From assembly GCA_018399745.1 (NCBI GenBank), contig JAGYNZ010000024.1, forward strand, positions 1 to 42,866: a stretch of DNA of 42,866 bases, written 5' to 3'. Positions within the stretch are counted from its first letter, which is position 1; every line of letters starts with the position of its first letter. The stretch is from Deltaproteobacteria bacterium. Its GTDB lineage: Bacteria; Desulfobacterota; Dissulfuribacteria; Dissulfuribacterales; UBA3076. The notes under the pieces were generated by a model. The model saw nothing but the letters and a program-made list of their open reading frames with translations. It ran no database searches and was not told where the DNA came from. Positions 8,870 through 17,187 of this stretch are shown here, one piece after another. The position numbers were made by a program, and so were the translations under genes.

Positions 8870-9934
8870 ATGGACTTCCTCAATGGTCGTTTTCAGGCGT
8901 TTCTTGGTCCACCCGGAGCCGCAGGTGCTCCTGATGACCTTGAGAAAGTCATCATCGACTTCATCGACCGAAGCGAGTACACTCTAGACATCGCAGTCCA
9001 GGAAATCGACAATCCGCGTATCGCTGTCGCGATCGATCGAGCAGCAAGGCGAAATCGTCCCGGCACGGACAAGCTAATTCGGGTGCGCTTGGTCACGGAA
9101 GGTGACTACCTCAAAGAGAATAAGCCAGTCGATCCGCCCGACAGAGTGGTCAGCCTTGACGTCAACCGTAAGCACTTCGTGACCCTCCTCCGTGGGGCCG
9201 TGGATGCCAAAATCGACTTCAATCCTAAGATTTTCCATCATAAGTTCATCATCCGCGACCTGGGTGAGGCTCGTGAGGCTGTTCTGACCGGGTCGACCAA
9301 TTTCACGACTACTGGCACTCACCGGAATCTCAATCATATCGTAATCTTCCACGACATCGGTGTGGCGGCCGCATACCAAAGCGAGTTTGACCAGCTCAGG
9401 GATGGAATCTTCGGCAAGCGGTCGCCGAAGCTCACCTCGAACGACCCGCTAACGCTCGACATTGAGGGGAGAACAGTTCAAATTATGTTTTCCCCCGACA
9501 ATAACCCCGAGCTGAGGATCGTCAACGAGATCCTTAAGGCACAAACTTCCGCGTACTTCATGATGTTTACTTTTGCAAAGTCGACGACCATCGACGACGC
9601 TCTCATCACCAAACTTCAGGGCGGAAACTTCGAGGTGGTCGGAGTGCTGGATGGAGGCCAGTCCGCTCAGAGATGGTCGCCGCACAAGATGCTCCTGAAC
9701 AAAGGGGCCAAGCTCCGGCGCGAGACGCTCCCCAATAACGGCAAGCTCCACCACAAGCTGATCGTGCTGGATGATCACACCGTGATAGGGGGAAGCTTCA
9801 ACTACACGGGGCCGGCAAACAAGTACAACGACGAGAACCTCTTTCTGTTGCGCGATCCCAACGTGGCTGCGTTCTTCAAGAACGAGGTGAAGCGGGTGTT
9901 CGAGAGCAATGTGCTGTCGGCAGACTTCCAGTAG
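8870..9934 (+). CDS. Phospholipase D-superfamily (HKD) protein, probable nuclease
   Basis: This 354-residue protein has two HKD motifs: HHKFIIRD with TGSTNF (~residues 123-145), and HHKLIVLD with GGSFNYT (~294-310). The PLD superfamily includes phospholipases and nucleases that act through a histidine-phosphoenzyme intermediate formed across two HKD motifs. There is no signal peptide or membrane segment, so a cytoplasmic nuclease is more likely than a lipase. The ATG at 8870 is chosen because AAAGGAGGT stands 6 nt upstream; an in-frame GTG at 8843 lies before this site. The gene is more GC-rich than its neighbours, which suggests separate acquisition. It lies next to the type I system, so a defence role is possible but inferred. 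Confidence 0.85.
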   Translation: MDFLNGRFQAFLGPPGAAGAPDDLEKVIIDFIDRSEYTLDIAVQEIDNPRIAVAIDRAARRNRPGTDKLIRVRLVTEGDYLKENKPVDPPDRVVSLDVNRKHFVTLLRGAVDAKIDFNPKIFHHKFIIRDLGEAREAVLTGSTNFTTTGTHRNLNHIVIFHDIGVAAAYQSEFDQLRDGIFGKRSPKLTSNDPLTLDIEGRTVQIMFSPDNNPELRIVNEILKAQTSAYFMMFTFAKSTTIDDALITKLQGGNFEVVGVLDGGQSAQRWSPHKMLLNKGAKLRRETLPNNGKLHHKLIVLDDHTVIGGSFNYTGPANKYNDENLFLLRDPNVAAFFKNEVKRVFESNVLSADFQ

Positions 9935-10068
9935 GAGTGGGGCAATAACTGTGGTGGATAGAATCCCGGTAGGGTGGTTGAGGGATGTCGGAACACACGG
10001 TAAGCGGTTGGGACTACTATTTGGCTTGAAAGGAATACCGGCGAACATAATAGTACGGAGTGGAAGTT

Positions 10069-10133
10069 GTCTAACGAGGGAATGCAGGCGGGACGAATTT
10101 ACCGCCCCGCGCTTCTGATACCGGCCGTTATGC
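10069..10133 (+). other. Integron attC-like sequence (degenerate)
   Basis: A 65-nt stretch starts with GTCTAAC (10069-10075, fits R'' RYYYAAC) and ends with GTTATGC (10127-10133, close to R' GTTRRRY). Between them imperfectly complementary GC-rich arms flank AATTTA. The GIY-YIG-like gene starts inside or just after the right core, as cassette genes do. No integron integrase is in the window and the core does not match perfectly, so this is tentative. Confidence 0.35.
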
Positions 10134-10729
10134 AGAAAGAAATGAGAGCGTTACCCATCCTTAAATTGGATTTTAATGGACCCTACAGTTTCATGAAGCC
10201 GGGGAACTATCTGTTTGATGCCCCATGCGCATCATCTGCTGGAGTCTACCTGTGGACAATTCGACAGAGAAGGGATAATTCCCATCTGATTCATTATGTT
10301 GGTGAAACGGTCTCGTTCGCAAAGAGGCAGCGAGAACATCTTATTCATATTCTGGGACTAAACTACGGAATTCTCGACGCTGAAAAGGCACAGGAGGGAA
10401 TTTTTGAATTAGTTTGGCCAGGATTGTGGCGCAACAAGTCATCAAACGGTCCTTTACTCCAAATAGAGGCCTACCAGTCGTTACATAAAATGGTCCTTAA
10501 ATATGTCGCAATTCTTAACGTATTCTTCGCAGAGATTAACACGGAAACACAATTAAGAAGGCATATTGAAGGCTGTATTGGATGGAATCTCAGAAATAAT
10601 CACTCTGAAAAGAAAGTGCTGTATCCGGACGATAACCATGTAGGCATAAAACAGGAAAGGAACCATGGAGAACTCTTTATTTCCTCAAGCGAGAATATAC
10701 AGGGGTTGGACACGTATATTAAATATTGA
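10130..10729 (+). CDS. GIY-YIG nuclease-like protein
   Basis: This protein has about 199 residues. Around residues 40-70 it has GVYLWTI, then HYVGETVSFAKRQREHL, which matches the GIY and YIG beta-strands and the following helix with an arginine of GIY-YIG nucleases. The GIY motif is degenerate (GVY) and the YIG motif is YVG. A metal-binding glutamate is possible later (QIEAYQ). The family cuts DNA in repair, transposition and restriction. The start is uncertain: ATGs at 10082, 10130 and 10142 are all in frame. I take 10130, where the attC-like core ends. Neighbours are also nucleic-acid enzymes. Confidence 0.6.
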   Translation: MQKEMRALPILKLDFNGPYSFMKPGNYLFDAPCASSAGVYLWTIRQRRDNSHLIHYVGETVSFAKRQREHLIHILGLNYGILDAEKAQEGIFELVWPGLWRNKSSNGPLLQIEAYQSLHKMVLKYVAILNVFFAEINTETQLRRHIEGCIGWNLRNNHSEKKVLYPDDNHVGIKQERNHGELFISSSENIQGLDTYIKY

Positions 10730-10806
10730 AAAGGATAGCCCAATATGTTCTCTCAGCGGACTGCAAAAAGACTGCGAGCGCTGATTAATCCTAAGGGGTT
10801 ACTGAC

Positions 10807-11476
10807 GTGACTGGCACAATCGAAAATCTGGCAGAGCTGATACCTCGGCATCTGGTGTCAAAATCGGGATCAGTCTTCTACTCGGGACCAAAAGCATTCG
10901 AAGCGGCTTGTCCTCTCTATCTACTGGGCTTGAATCCGGGGGGCGACCCTGACCTCCAACATACCGAGACGATCCAATGGCACACCAGCAAGGTGCTGAA
11001 CGGACCCGACGACTGGTCAGAATACCGGGACGAGAGCTGGGCTGGACTACCTCCCGGTACCTGTGGCATGCAACCGCGCGTTCTCCATTTGATCCAAAGC
11101 TCTGGTCTTTCACCTGGTTCGGTGCCTGCTAGCAACTTAGTGTTTGTGCGATCTCAGCGGGAAGCTGGAATCAAAGACAGTTTCAACGAACTGGCTGACT
11201 CCTGTTGGCCTTTTCACCAAGCCGTTTTAAATTACATTGGACCAAAGGTGATAGTCTGCTTCGGAAAGACAGCCGGTGCTTACGTAAGACATAGGCTTAA
11301 CGCTCAAACACTGGTTGCAGAGATGGTCGAGCAAAACCTTCGCAGGTGGCAGAGCCGTCTCTTCTCAAACAGTTCAGGCATCAATATTTTTGGTCGTTAC
11401 ACATCCGAGCATTGCGGACTGGACCCGCCCTGAAACCGATCCGTCGCCACTCCTGCATAAGGTGCTTTCCGGATGA
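10807..11476 (+). pseudogene. Uracil-DNA-glycosylase-like protein, frameshifted near its C-terminus
   Basis: The frame from GTG 10807 (AAGGGG Shine-Dalgarno 9 nt upstream) reads LYLLGLNPGG near residue 40, typical of the uracil-DNA glycosylase fold, and VIVCFGKTAGAYV near residue 155. It runs off at 11433 with an implausible tail. Skipping one T in the run at 11387-11391 gives NILVVTHPSIADW and then reads to a TGA at 11476, restoring the family's C-terminal HPS motif. The gene is therefore either a recent one-base-insertion pseudogene or an assembly error in a homopolymer. If intact, the product would be ~222 residues and would excise damaged bases or act on modified DNA. Confidence 0.7.
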
Positions 11477-11959
11477 CGCCTAAACAAGGCCGATTCAGAC
11501 GGCCTGCCACAGCTACAGCCTGCTGATATCTGCTTTCATCAGGCAGACAATATTGTTATTAAATATGAAAAAGAATCTTAAGCTTTCTGAAAGATATATC
11601 GATAAATAATATAGGACTATAGGTCCAATAAATCTTCTTAACATTTAACCGTTAGCCGGTGGTCCTCCCTGTCATCGGCTAACACCTCCTAGTAGCTCTC
11701 CTTGCTGCCCCTTGCCGTTCACCCATAAATTCAAAGTAGTTTACCAAGACTTAAAGCCGATTATTCAATTTCTTTGCCATCGAGCGTGATAAAGAAGACT
11801 CTGAGGTTTTTTGATTTTGGGTATTATGTGATCCAAGAATTCTAAATTACCTCAAATCTCTATTTATCGTTTTCTTCAACTATGCGTGCAAAATCAATTA
11901 TCTTTATCCAATTTCCTTTATGTCCATCCTTAGGTTGACTATCATTAATGCAATAATTT
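11477..11959. other. Non-coding stretch after the UDG-like gene
   Basis: No gene is supported here. GCCTAAACAAGGC at about 11480 resembles the left half of an attC site but I see no matching right half. A perfect 8-bp inverted repeat GTTAGCCG/CGGCTAAC (11651-11658 and 11676-11683) encloses a 17-nt loop. The rest is AT-rich sequence leading to the IS256-type remnant. Confidence 0.4.
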
Positions 11960-12287
11960 GGTAGTGTAAAATATCTTGTATGAATTCTGAAGAGTAGAAA
12001 AAAGGCACTTTTCCTAGCAATGGTTTTGATACCCAAAAAATCAAAACTAAAGGAGAAGTGCCATGAATCTGGATATTAGCGTAACTGAGGTAGTAGAAAT
12101 TTTCAAGGAGATCCAGGAGCAGCCAGAGAAACTCTTTGAGATGATCCGTTTTGATATTCGAGAAACTGCCTGCCTGTGCGCTTCACCCAGACGGGGAGAT
12201 CAAACCCAATAGGAAAAGTGTATAACAACCTGCCATTCTTCAAAGAATTGGCCTATGATAAATTCACACAAAAAAGTTGACAGTACC
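11960..12287 (+). mobile_element. Internally deleted IS256-family element retaining both ends
   Basis: The left end GGTAGTGTAAAATATCTTG (11960 on) and the reverse complement of the right end (12261-12287, ending TTGACAGTACC on the plus strand) agree at about 20 of 27 positions, including the outer GGTA and inner TGAATT. Between them is only a short transposase start. At 328 bp the element is a MITE-like deletion derivative that could move only with a transposase in trans. I see no clear target-site duplication. Confidence 0.6.
12063..12212 (+). pseudogene. IS256-family transposase N-terminal fragment
   Basis: An ATG preceded by AAAGGAG starts a 49-codon frame whose first ~36 residues (VTEVVEIFKEIQEQPEKLF and on) match the N-terminus of IS256/Mutator transposases. 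The reading then diverges and stops. The catalytic DDE core is absent. Sequence up to 12260 in another frame may be the C-terminal scrap (ending FFKELAYDKFTQKS). Confidence 0.7.
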
Positions 12288-12610
12288 GTCGATATACAGT
12301 TGCGCTACTAGATTGCACCACTTCAACTTCCAGCACCCTGGAAGGTTTGATTTCAAGTCTGGTGATTCCAATCAGTTTCTTGCGTAGTGATGAATTCATT
12401 ACAGCAACTCAATGCTTCGTAACTTAGATTTCCGATAATAGAGAAAGGTCTCCTGGTTTTTCACAATCCTTGCCTAAAGCGTTCGGTCGTTGTCCCTTTC
12501 AAAGACAAGAATGTTCCCGGCGCAACAGCTCAGCCTGAACTGGATCTTTCGGACAGCCTTCACCGGCTCTGCTGTGATCTTCGACTTCGTGAAAAAGCCC
12601 TTATATCTCT
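12288..12610. other. Unassigned remnant sequence
   Basis: About 320 nt between the IS256-type remnant and the TetR stump. Minus-strand readings give short peptide-like runs (for example MNSSLRKKLIGITRLEIK) broken by stops. I cannot assign them to a family. It looks like eroded coding sequence. Confidence 0.3.
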
Positions 12611-12745
12611 TCATTCCAGATAAGGCATTTTACTGACTTTCACTGAGTGATATAAAGGCAGTTCTTTGTCGTAGCCATTTTTAGCAAAAAGTGCCTCAGC
12701 TTCATTAAGTATACGCTCTCTGGTTATTTGATCTTTTTTGTTCAT
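12611..12745 (-). pseudogene. TetR-family regulator, N-terminal stump
   Basis: The minus strand from ATG 12745 reads MNKKDQITRERILNEAEALF, then AKNGYD, which is the first helix of a TetR-type DNA-binding domain (pattern tReRILeaA..LFaekGyd). The frame leaves the family pattern and stops at 12611 after 44 codons, whereas intact TetR proteins have about 190-220. The recognition helix and ligand domain are lost. This matches decay in the neighbouring sequence. Confidence 0.6.
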
Positions 12746-12973
12746 GGTCTGCCCCTAATTAAATAAAAATGTTTGTATTATATAAGCGATTGACTGCAAA
12801 CGTTTTTATTCTACATATGAAATGACATTTTTTGTCACCTTCCCCTTGACATTGAGTAATTTTTCTTCAGAATAAAATAAGTAGAACATTTTTCACCAGA
12901 GCGAATGACCAAGAGCTTTAGATCCGCATCCTGATGCCTGTAGTAAGTTGTTCGATGGTCAGAGAGGTGGCCC

Positions 12974-14285
12974 ATGTGGAATCCCGCAATATTGATCGTT
13001 GAACGGGATAAAATCTTGCGTCAAGATCTGAAAGATCGTTTATGTCGCCATGGATTTGAGGTCATCGAAGCATTGAATAAAAGAGATGCACTCCGATTTT
13101 TTCAAGCCAGGAAGCCTGATTTCGTGATCATAAACTCTTCTGGGAACAGTAGCACAAATGGGCTTAAGACAGTAATGCAGATCCGTCGGCAGGACAGAGA
13201 AGTCCCGCTCTTCCTGATCACCCAAAATAGCTCTGAAGCGCTGGTTATTGCGGCCTTAAGGGCAGGGGTCACGGACTATTTCAAATGGTCCGTCTCGTAC
13301 GAGGAATTGATGGCAAGTATCAACCGAAACCTCTCGTACCACAAAGGAAGCCTTTCGGAAACAGGGATTGACAAGCCGATGATCGGTGACAGTGCGGCAA
13401 TGCGGGAAATCAAGACTTATCTCGTAAAGGTTGCTATGACAGACAGCACTGTCCTCATCACAGGCGAGACCGGCACAGGCAAAGAGCTTGCGGCCGAGCT
13501 GATCCACCGGAACAGCACGAGGCACAAAAAGCCTTTTGTCTGTGTCAACTGCGCCGCCCTTCCCGAGAGCTTGGTAGAAAGCGAGATGTTTGGTTACGAA
13601 CGAGGAGCCTTCACAGGGGCTTTTGCTTCGAAACAGGGTAAATTCGAACTGGCCGAGGGTGGAACCGTATTTCTGGACGAAATCGTTGACATGAGCCCTT
13701 ATGCACAGATGAAAATCCTGAGAACTACTGAAAAAAAAGAGGTCTGCCGTATAGGGGGCAAGAGGGCAATACCCATAAACGTCCGGATCGTAAGTGCGAT
13801 AAATCGCGATCCTGAGCAATTGATGGAAAAAGGCAATTTCAGAAAAGATCTATTACCGCCTCAATGTGGCCCGGGTCCACCTGCCCCCATTACGCTTACG
13901 GAAGGAGGACATTCCTTCCTTGCTCAAGCACTATATCAGAAAATTCAATCAGCGGTTTGGCCGCGAAGTCGAAGGCCTTACAGAAGAAGCCATGGCTTTC
14001 CTGCTCCACTATGATTGGCCTGGCAATGTGCGCGAACTGAAGAACATCCTAGAGGCTACCTTTATCAATCTCTCCTCCCGGAAGATCGCCTTAATGGACC
14101 TGCCGAAGGCGTTCCAAAGTCGACTCAAGGAAACAGAAGGTCTCCCCGAAAAGGAGAGGGACCGGCTCCTTTCCGTCCTCTTCACCACCAAGTGGAACAA
14201 GAGTAAGGCTGCACAGAAACTCCACTGGTCCCGGATGACCCTCTACCGCAAAATGGCGAAATACCATATAAGTACTTCACAATAA
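12974..14285 (+). pseudogene. NtrC-type sigma-54-dependent response regulator, frameshifted
   Basis: Two frames together make one regulator of ~437 codons. The first contains a receiver-like domain (~1-120) and an AAA+ domain with Walker A GETGTGKE, the sigma-54 contact loop GAFTGA and Walker B TVFLDEI. After FRKDL at ~13853 two bases are missing: inserting them would give the canonical DLYYRLNV, and the second frame continues from ARVHLPPLR through the sensor region DWPGNVREL to a Fis-type helix-turn-helix (NKSKAAQKL...SRMTLYRKM) ending at 14285. The usual phospho-acceptor aspartate is replaced (FVIINSSG), so the receiver was probably not phosphorylated even before the frameshift. A TTGACA at 12846-12851 may belong to its promoter. 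Confidence 0.85.
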
Positions 14286-14331
14286 TATGGATTAGCCACA
14301 TTCCCATACGGACGGACACAGACATTCTGCT

Positions 14332-14634
14332 TCAGCGTGGGAATTTGTAAAGGTCGTCGTGGTCCAAAAGACGTAGCAGAAGAACACTCGTTGTCCAATC
14401 CGGATTTCCCGAAAGAAGGAAATCTTCTGGGTCAAATGATATTCTAAATTTGCGGTCGACCCGCACAGACCAAGCAGTGGGGTCGTTGACAATCCGTTCA
14501 AGGTTAAGGCCAGGATGAAGCGGATTATTCTCAAGATGGGTCAGGGTCTTGGCGATTTTTTTCCGCATGGTCGCATTCGATCGGAATTTTTCAATATCCT
14601 TAAGAAATTTTTGGGTCGGTACCAGTTTTGGCAT
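14332..14634 (-). CDS. RelE/ParE-superfamily toxin
   Basis: This 100-residue basic protein has the RelE/ParE layout: an N-terminal helical part (KFLKDIEKFRSNATMRKKI), then a beta-sheet with WSVRVDRKFRISFD and a C-terminal LLRLLDHDDLYKFP strand. RelE relatives cleave mRNA on the ribosome, and ParE relatives inhibit gyrase. The exact type cannot be told by eye. It overlaps the upstream antitoxin by 35 nt, typical of a coupled type II toxin-antitoxin pair with the antitoxin first. Confidence 0.8.
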   Translation of the reverse strand: MPKLVPTQKFLKDIEKFRSNATMRKKIAKTLTHLENNPLHPGLNLERIVNDPTAWSVRVDRKFRISFDPEDFLLSGNPDWTTSVLLLRLLDHDDLYKFPR

Positions 14635-14875
14635 TCTTCATGTCCTTGACAAGCCAATTGGGTAGTGTGCCAGTTCCGCTTTCCCTGGCCTCCTGGAGTT
14701 TGGCAAGCCCCCTATCATTGAGTCGAAGATCGCGATAGATGGAAACAGGATGGAGCATGATAGTCCCTCCCTCCGCAACTGCCAGATCAAGATACGACCC
14801 GTTTTCCAGCCCAAGCTCTTTTCTAAGCCCGGCCGGCAAATTGATACTTCCCCGTTTGTCTATGGTAATTAGCAT
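14600..14875 (-). CDS. AbrB/MazE-type antitoxin
   Basis: This 91-residue protein begins MLITIDKRGSINLPAGLRKE, the AbrB/SpoVT swapped-hairpin DNA-binding motif, followed by LGLENGSYLDLAVAEGGTIML. The C-terminal ~40 residues are charged and probably wrap the toxin. GGAGGA stands ~6 nt before the ATG. It is expected to bind its own promoter and neutralise the overlapping RelE-like toxin. Confidence 0.8.
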   Translation of the reverse strand: MLITIDKRGSINLPAGLRKELGLENGSYLDLAVAEGGTIMLHPVSIYRDLRLNDRGLAKLQEARESGTGTLPNWLVKDMKNAKTGTDPKIS

Positions 14876-15475
14876 TGGTTCCTCCTCTTACTATTTGCCA
14901 TTATTTGCGCTGAGAGAATGAAACATTGATTAGAATATTAACGATTTTATGACAAAATGTCAATATGACATTTGGCTGACCAACAGAGGGGATCCGTCTG
15001 CCTGGGTCTGGGGCTAATTAACTTATAAGCAAAATAGTGTAACATTGTAACCCTTGGCTGTTGCATAATAATGTGACACCTCAGGCATCCGTTTCTCCGT
15101 GTCCTCCTATTCCGCTTAATCCAACGATTTCCTGCATCTTATTTGCACTTCACCCCTATCCCTTGCTCCTTCACACTCCCTATTTTCTCCTGACCTAACC
15201 TGAAATGTGTAACATTATCCTGTTACACTTCCTGCATAATGATCTCACGTAAAACTGGGGGACGTAATTGACTAGCTTGACTTAATCTTTCGTTCTCCTT
15301 GTAAATTGCTTTGGAAATGGCAGACGTGGCCATAGAAGAAATATTTACAGGAAACTTCGACAGGTATGACATAAAAAATGGGGGAATGGTGTTGTTGTCC
15401 CCTATTCCGTCTTATAAATTCAGTGAGATCAATTCATCGGGAAGACATTTGGGAACATCCTCAAGTACTCACTGT
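14876..15475. other. Intergenic region with a spaced direct repeat
   Basis: No gene is supported in this ~600 nt stretch. GTGTAACATT followed by TGCATAAT occurs twice (15037-15046 with 15062-15069, and 15207-15216 with 15233-15240), 170 nt apart in the same orientation. The second copy also forms GTGTAAC/GTTACAC (15207-15228). These may be ends of a lost insertion element. Confidence 0.4.
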
Positions 15476-15518
15476 TTGACAAAATAAAGTGTACGTTATA
15501 ATGTGTACTTAACGTACA
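15476..15518 (+). promoter_or_regulatory. Promoter with autoregulatory-type operator for the Phd-PIN pair
   Basis: TTGACA (15476-15481) and TATAAT (15497-15502) are 15 nt apart. A perfect inverted repeat TGTACGTT/AACGTACA (15490-15497 and 15511-15518, 13 nt between) overlaps the -10 box. This is the expected place for an antitoxin-toxin repressor site. Confidence 0.7.
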
Positions 15519-15544
15519 AAGAATAACAGGGAGATGATTATCAT

Positions 15545-15772
15545 ATGGAAATAAGCGCCGTTAAATTTCGGACAAATTGCTTCAAAATCCTGGATGAAGT
15601 TAATCAGACACATATGGAGGTAATTATTACAAAACGGGGGAAACCGATCGCCAAGGTGGTCAGTTATAAACAGGGAAAAGATTCTGATCCACTGATAGGG
15701 GCCATGATTCATGCAGGGGAAACTCTTGATGATCTGACTGCTCCTTTTGATGATGAATGGGAACTTGATTGA
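15545..15772 (+). CDS. Phd/YefM-type antitoxin
   Basis: This 75-residue protein starts MEISAVKFRTNCFKILDEVN and has ITKRGKPIAKVV, the Phd/YefM DNA-binding fold. Its acidic C-terminus (DDLTAPFDDEWELD) is the usual toxin-binding tail. The 15476-15518 promoter-operator is directly upstream. It should repress its own operon and inhibit the PIN toxin that starts 4 nt after its stop. Confidence 0.9.
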   Translation: MEISAVKFRTNCFKILDEVNQTHMEVIITKRGKPIAKVVSYKQGKDSDPLIGAMIHAGETLDDLTAPFDDEWELD

Positions 15773-15776
15773 TTCG

Positions 15777-16169
15777 ATGCTACTGTTTGATACACATGCA
15801 TGGTGGTGGGTCATTAATGAGCCCGAGCGTCTTTCTCAAGAGGCTTACAAATTAGTTTCCGGCACACAGGCTAATCAGAGAGCCATAGCTTCAATATCCA
15901 TATGGGAATTTGCCATGATGGTCACACGAGGACGTATACGTCTGAGAGTATCTCCTGAAGAATGGCTTGATCATGCGATTTACAAAACCGGCATAGCAGT
16001 GTTGCATCTAACTCCGAGAATAGCTTTGGAGTCTTGTAATCTCCCGGGGAGTTTTCATAAAGATCCTGCAGACAGAATTATTGTAGCCACAGCACGAATT
16101 TGCAAGACGAAATTGATCACAAAGGATAAAAACATCATTGATTATCCAAACGTTGAGACGGTGTGGTGA
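15777..16169 (+). CDS. PIN-domain toxin (VapC-like ribonuclease)
   Basis: This is a 130-residue PIN domain. Acidic active-site residues are visible: DTHAWWW at the start, E in SIWEFAMM, and D in HKDPADRIIVATA with TKDKNI. PIN toxins are Mg-dependent endoribonucleases, often cutting tRNA or rRNA. I use ATG 15777 because MLLFDTHAW is the family's usual beginning. An in-frame upstream ATG (15747) would overlap the antitoxin by 26 nt. A related pair lies at 35218-35843 in the chromosomal part. Confidence 0.9.
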   Translation: MLLFDTHAWWWVINEPERLSQEAYKLVSGTQANQRAIASISIWEFAMMVTRGRIRLRVSPEEWLDHAIYKTGIAVLHLTPRIALESCNLPGSFHKDPADRIIVATARICKTKLITKDKNIIDYPNVETVW

Positions 16170-16341
16170 ACAGGGTAAACACCTTGGGGAAACGAAAGAA
16201 AAGCTATCTTTAGGAGCAATCGGGATAGAGAGAAATTGATTGACCCAAAGAATGCAGACACACGCAACATTCCGGAAATGAGAGCCCTTGTTGACAATCC
16301 TTCATTTATAGCAAATAGAGCAAACAACAGAGTTAATAATC

Positions 16342-16488
16342 GGCAGGAAGCATCCTCTTTTCAAAAAAATTCGCATATATGCGAGTCACCAGCATGGTAT
16401 CTTTGCTCTCAAAGAAATTGGTGCCTATTATGGCATGAGAGCACCAGCCGCAAGCCAATCCAGCGGAGATTCAAACATGGATTCTTGA
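16342..16488 (+). pseudogene. Scrap resembling a REP-associated (IS200-like) transposase C-terminus
   Basis: One frame reads HPLFKKIRIYASHQHGIFAL, then KEIGAYYGM, similar to the LKEIGxYFGLHYSTVSR tail of REP-associated tyrosine transposases. It ends after 48 codons. No HUH catalytic motif is nearby. Sequence from 16170 to 16720 around it looks eroded and has no intact gene. Confidence 0.3.
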
Positions 16489-16765
16489 GGATAAGAAACC
16501 CAAGAAAATGATGGCGGAGATTGCACGGAAGGTTGATTTTGTGAACGTTGAGACCTGACCTGTGGACCCACTTAAACCCAAATAGCCTAAGGGAAAAGAT
16601 AGAAATAAGCTGGATTGTCAAGAATAAAGACCCGACCTTTTTCCCTCTTTCCCCTTTTTCAGGAATCATCAAAGTATGGCCGAGAAAAGCGAACAACTGA
16701 CTTGATGTGGTTTAATTTTAATGGACACCATGCTAAGAGCAACTATACAGAAAGCGAGGTGTTCA

Positions 16766-16930
16766 ATGAAAGAGAAAGGAAAGCGTCCCAATTACACTAA
16801 AGAATTCAGACAAGACGCAGTAAAGTTGGTCATAGAGCAGCAATATAGCTGTTCAGAGGTCGGCAGACGTCTTGGTATTCCCTCTTGTAATGTTACCCGC
16901 TGGCGGTGTGCCAGAAGAGATTCAAAATGA
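16766..16930 (+). pseudogene. IS3-family OrfA fragment
   Basis: From ATG 16766 the frame reads KRPNYTKEFRQDAVKLVIEQ and SCSEVGRRLGIPSCNVTRW, the helix-turn-helix of IS3-type OrfA. It stops at codon 55, short of the usual ~90-100 residues, and no OrfB with a DDE core follows. Sequence to 17060 has only short frames, one containing RRGKSRLRAAGRQC, possibly more transposase debris. Confidence 0.6.
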
Positions 16931-17061
16931 AGTCTTGGACAGGTTCCGCAGAGATTCATTCAAATCATGGATTTGTTTTACGAGACATATGGTGTTTCGT
17001 GAAAGAAGAGGCAAATCTCGCCTCCGGGCTGCGGGCAGACAGTGCGCCAGTATAGGGTCAT

Positions 17062-17090
17062 AAAAAAAGCGGCCTGAAAAGGCCGCTTTT
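17062..17090. terminator. Bidirectional rho-independent terminator
   Basis: GCGGCCT-GAAA-AGGCCGC forms a 7-bp stem with a tetraloop. On the minus strand it is followed by seven Ts, so it should end the module transcribed from 23.2 to 17.2 kb. On the plus strand four Ts follow. Confidence 0.85.
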
Positions 17091-17187
17091 GTGATCGTGT
17101 ATGGTTTTTGCGCTGCTCTGTTCCCTGCTGATACGTAAACAACGACACCTTGAAGCGGGGTGCATCGTCTCGGTCGGCGGGAAAGAG

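Noticed and set aside
10799-11113. Minus-strand frame opposite the UDG-like gene
   Set aside because: The plus strand carries recognisable UDG motifs; the minus product is arginine-rich with no features.
11951-12296. Target-site duplication around the IS256-type remnant
   Set aside because: The 8-9 nt on either side (CAATAATTT and GTCGATATA) do not match.
13256-13819. 187-codon minus-strand frame inside the sigma-54 activator
   Set aside because: It is the shadow of the AAA+ domain and shows no family features.
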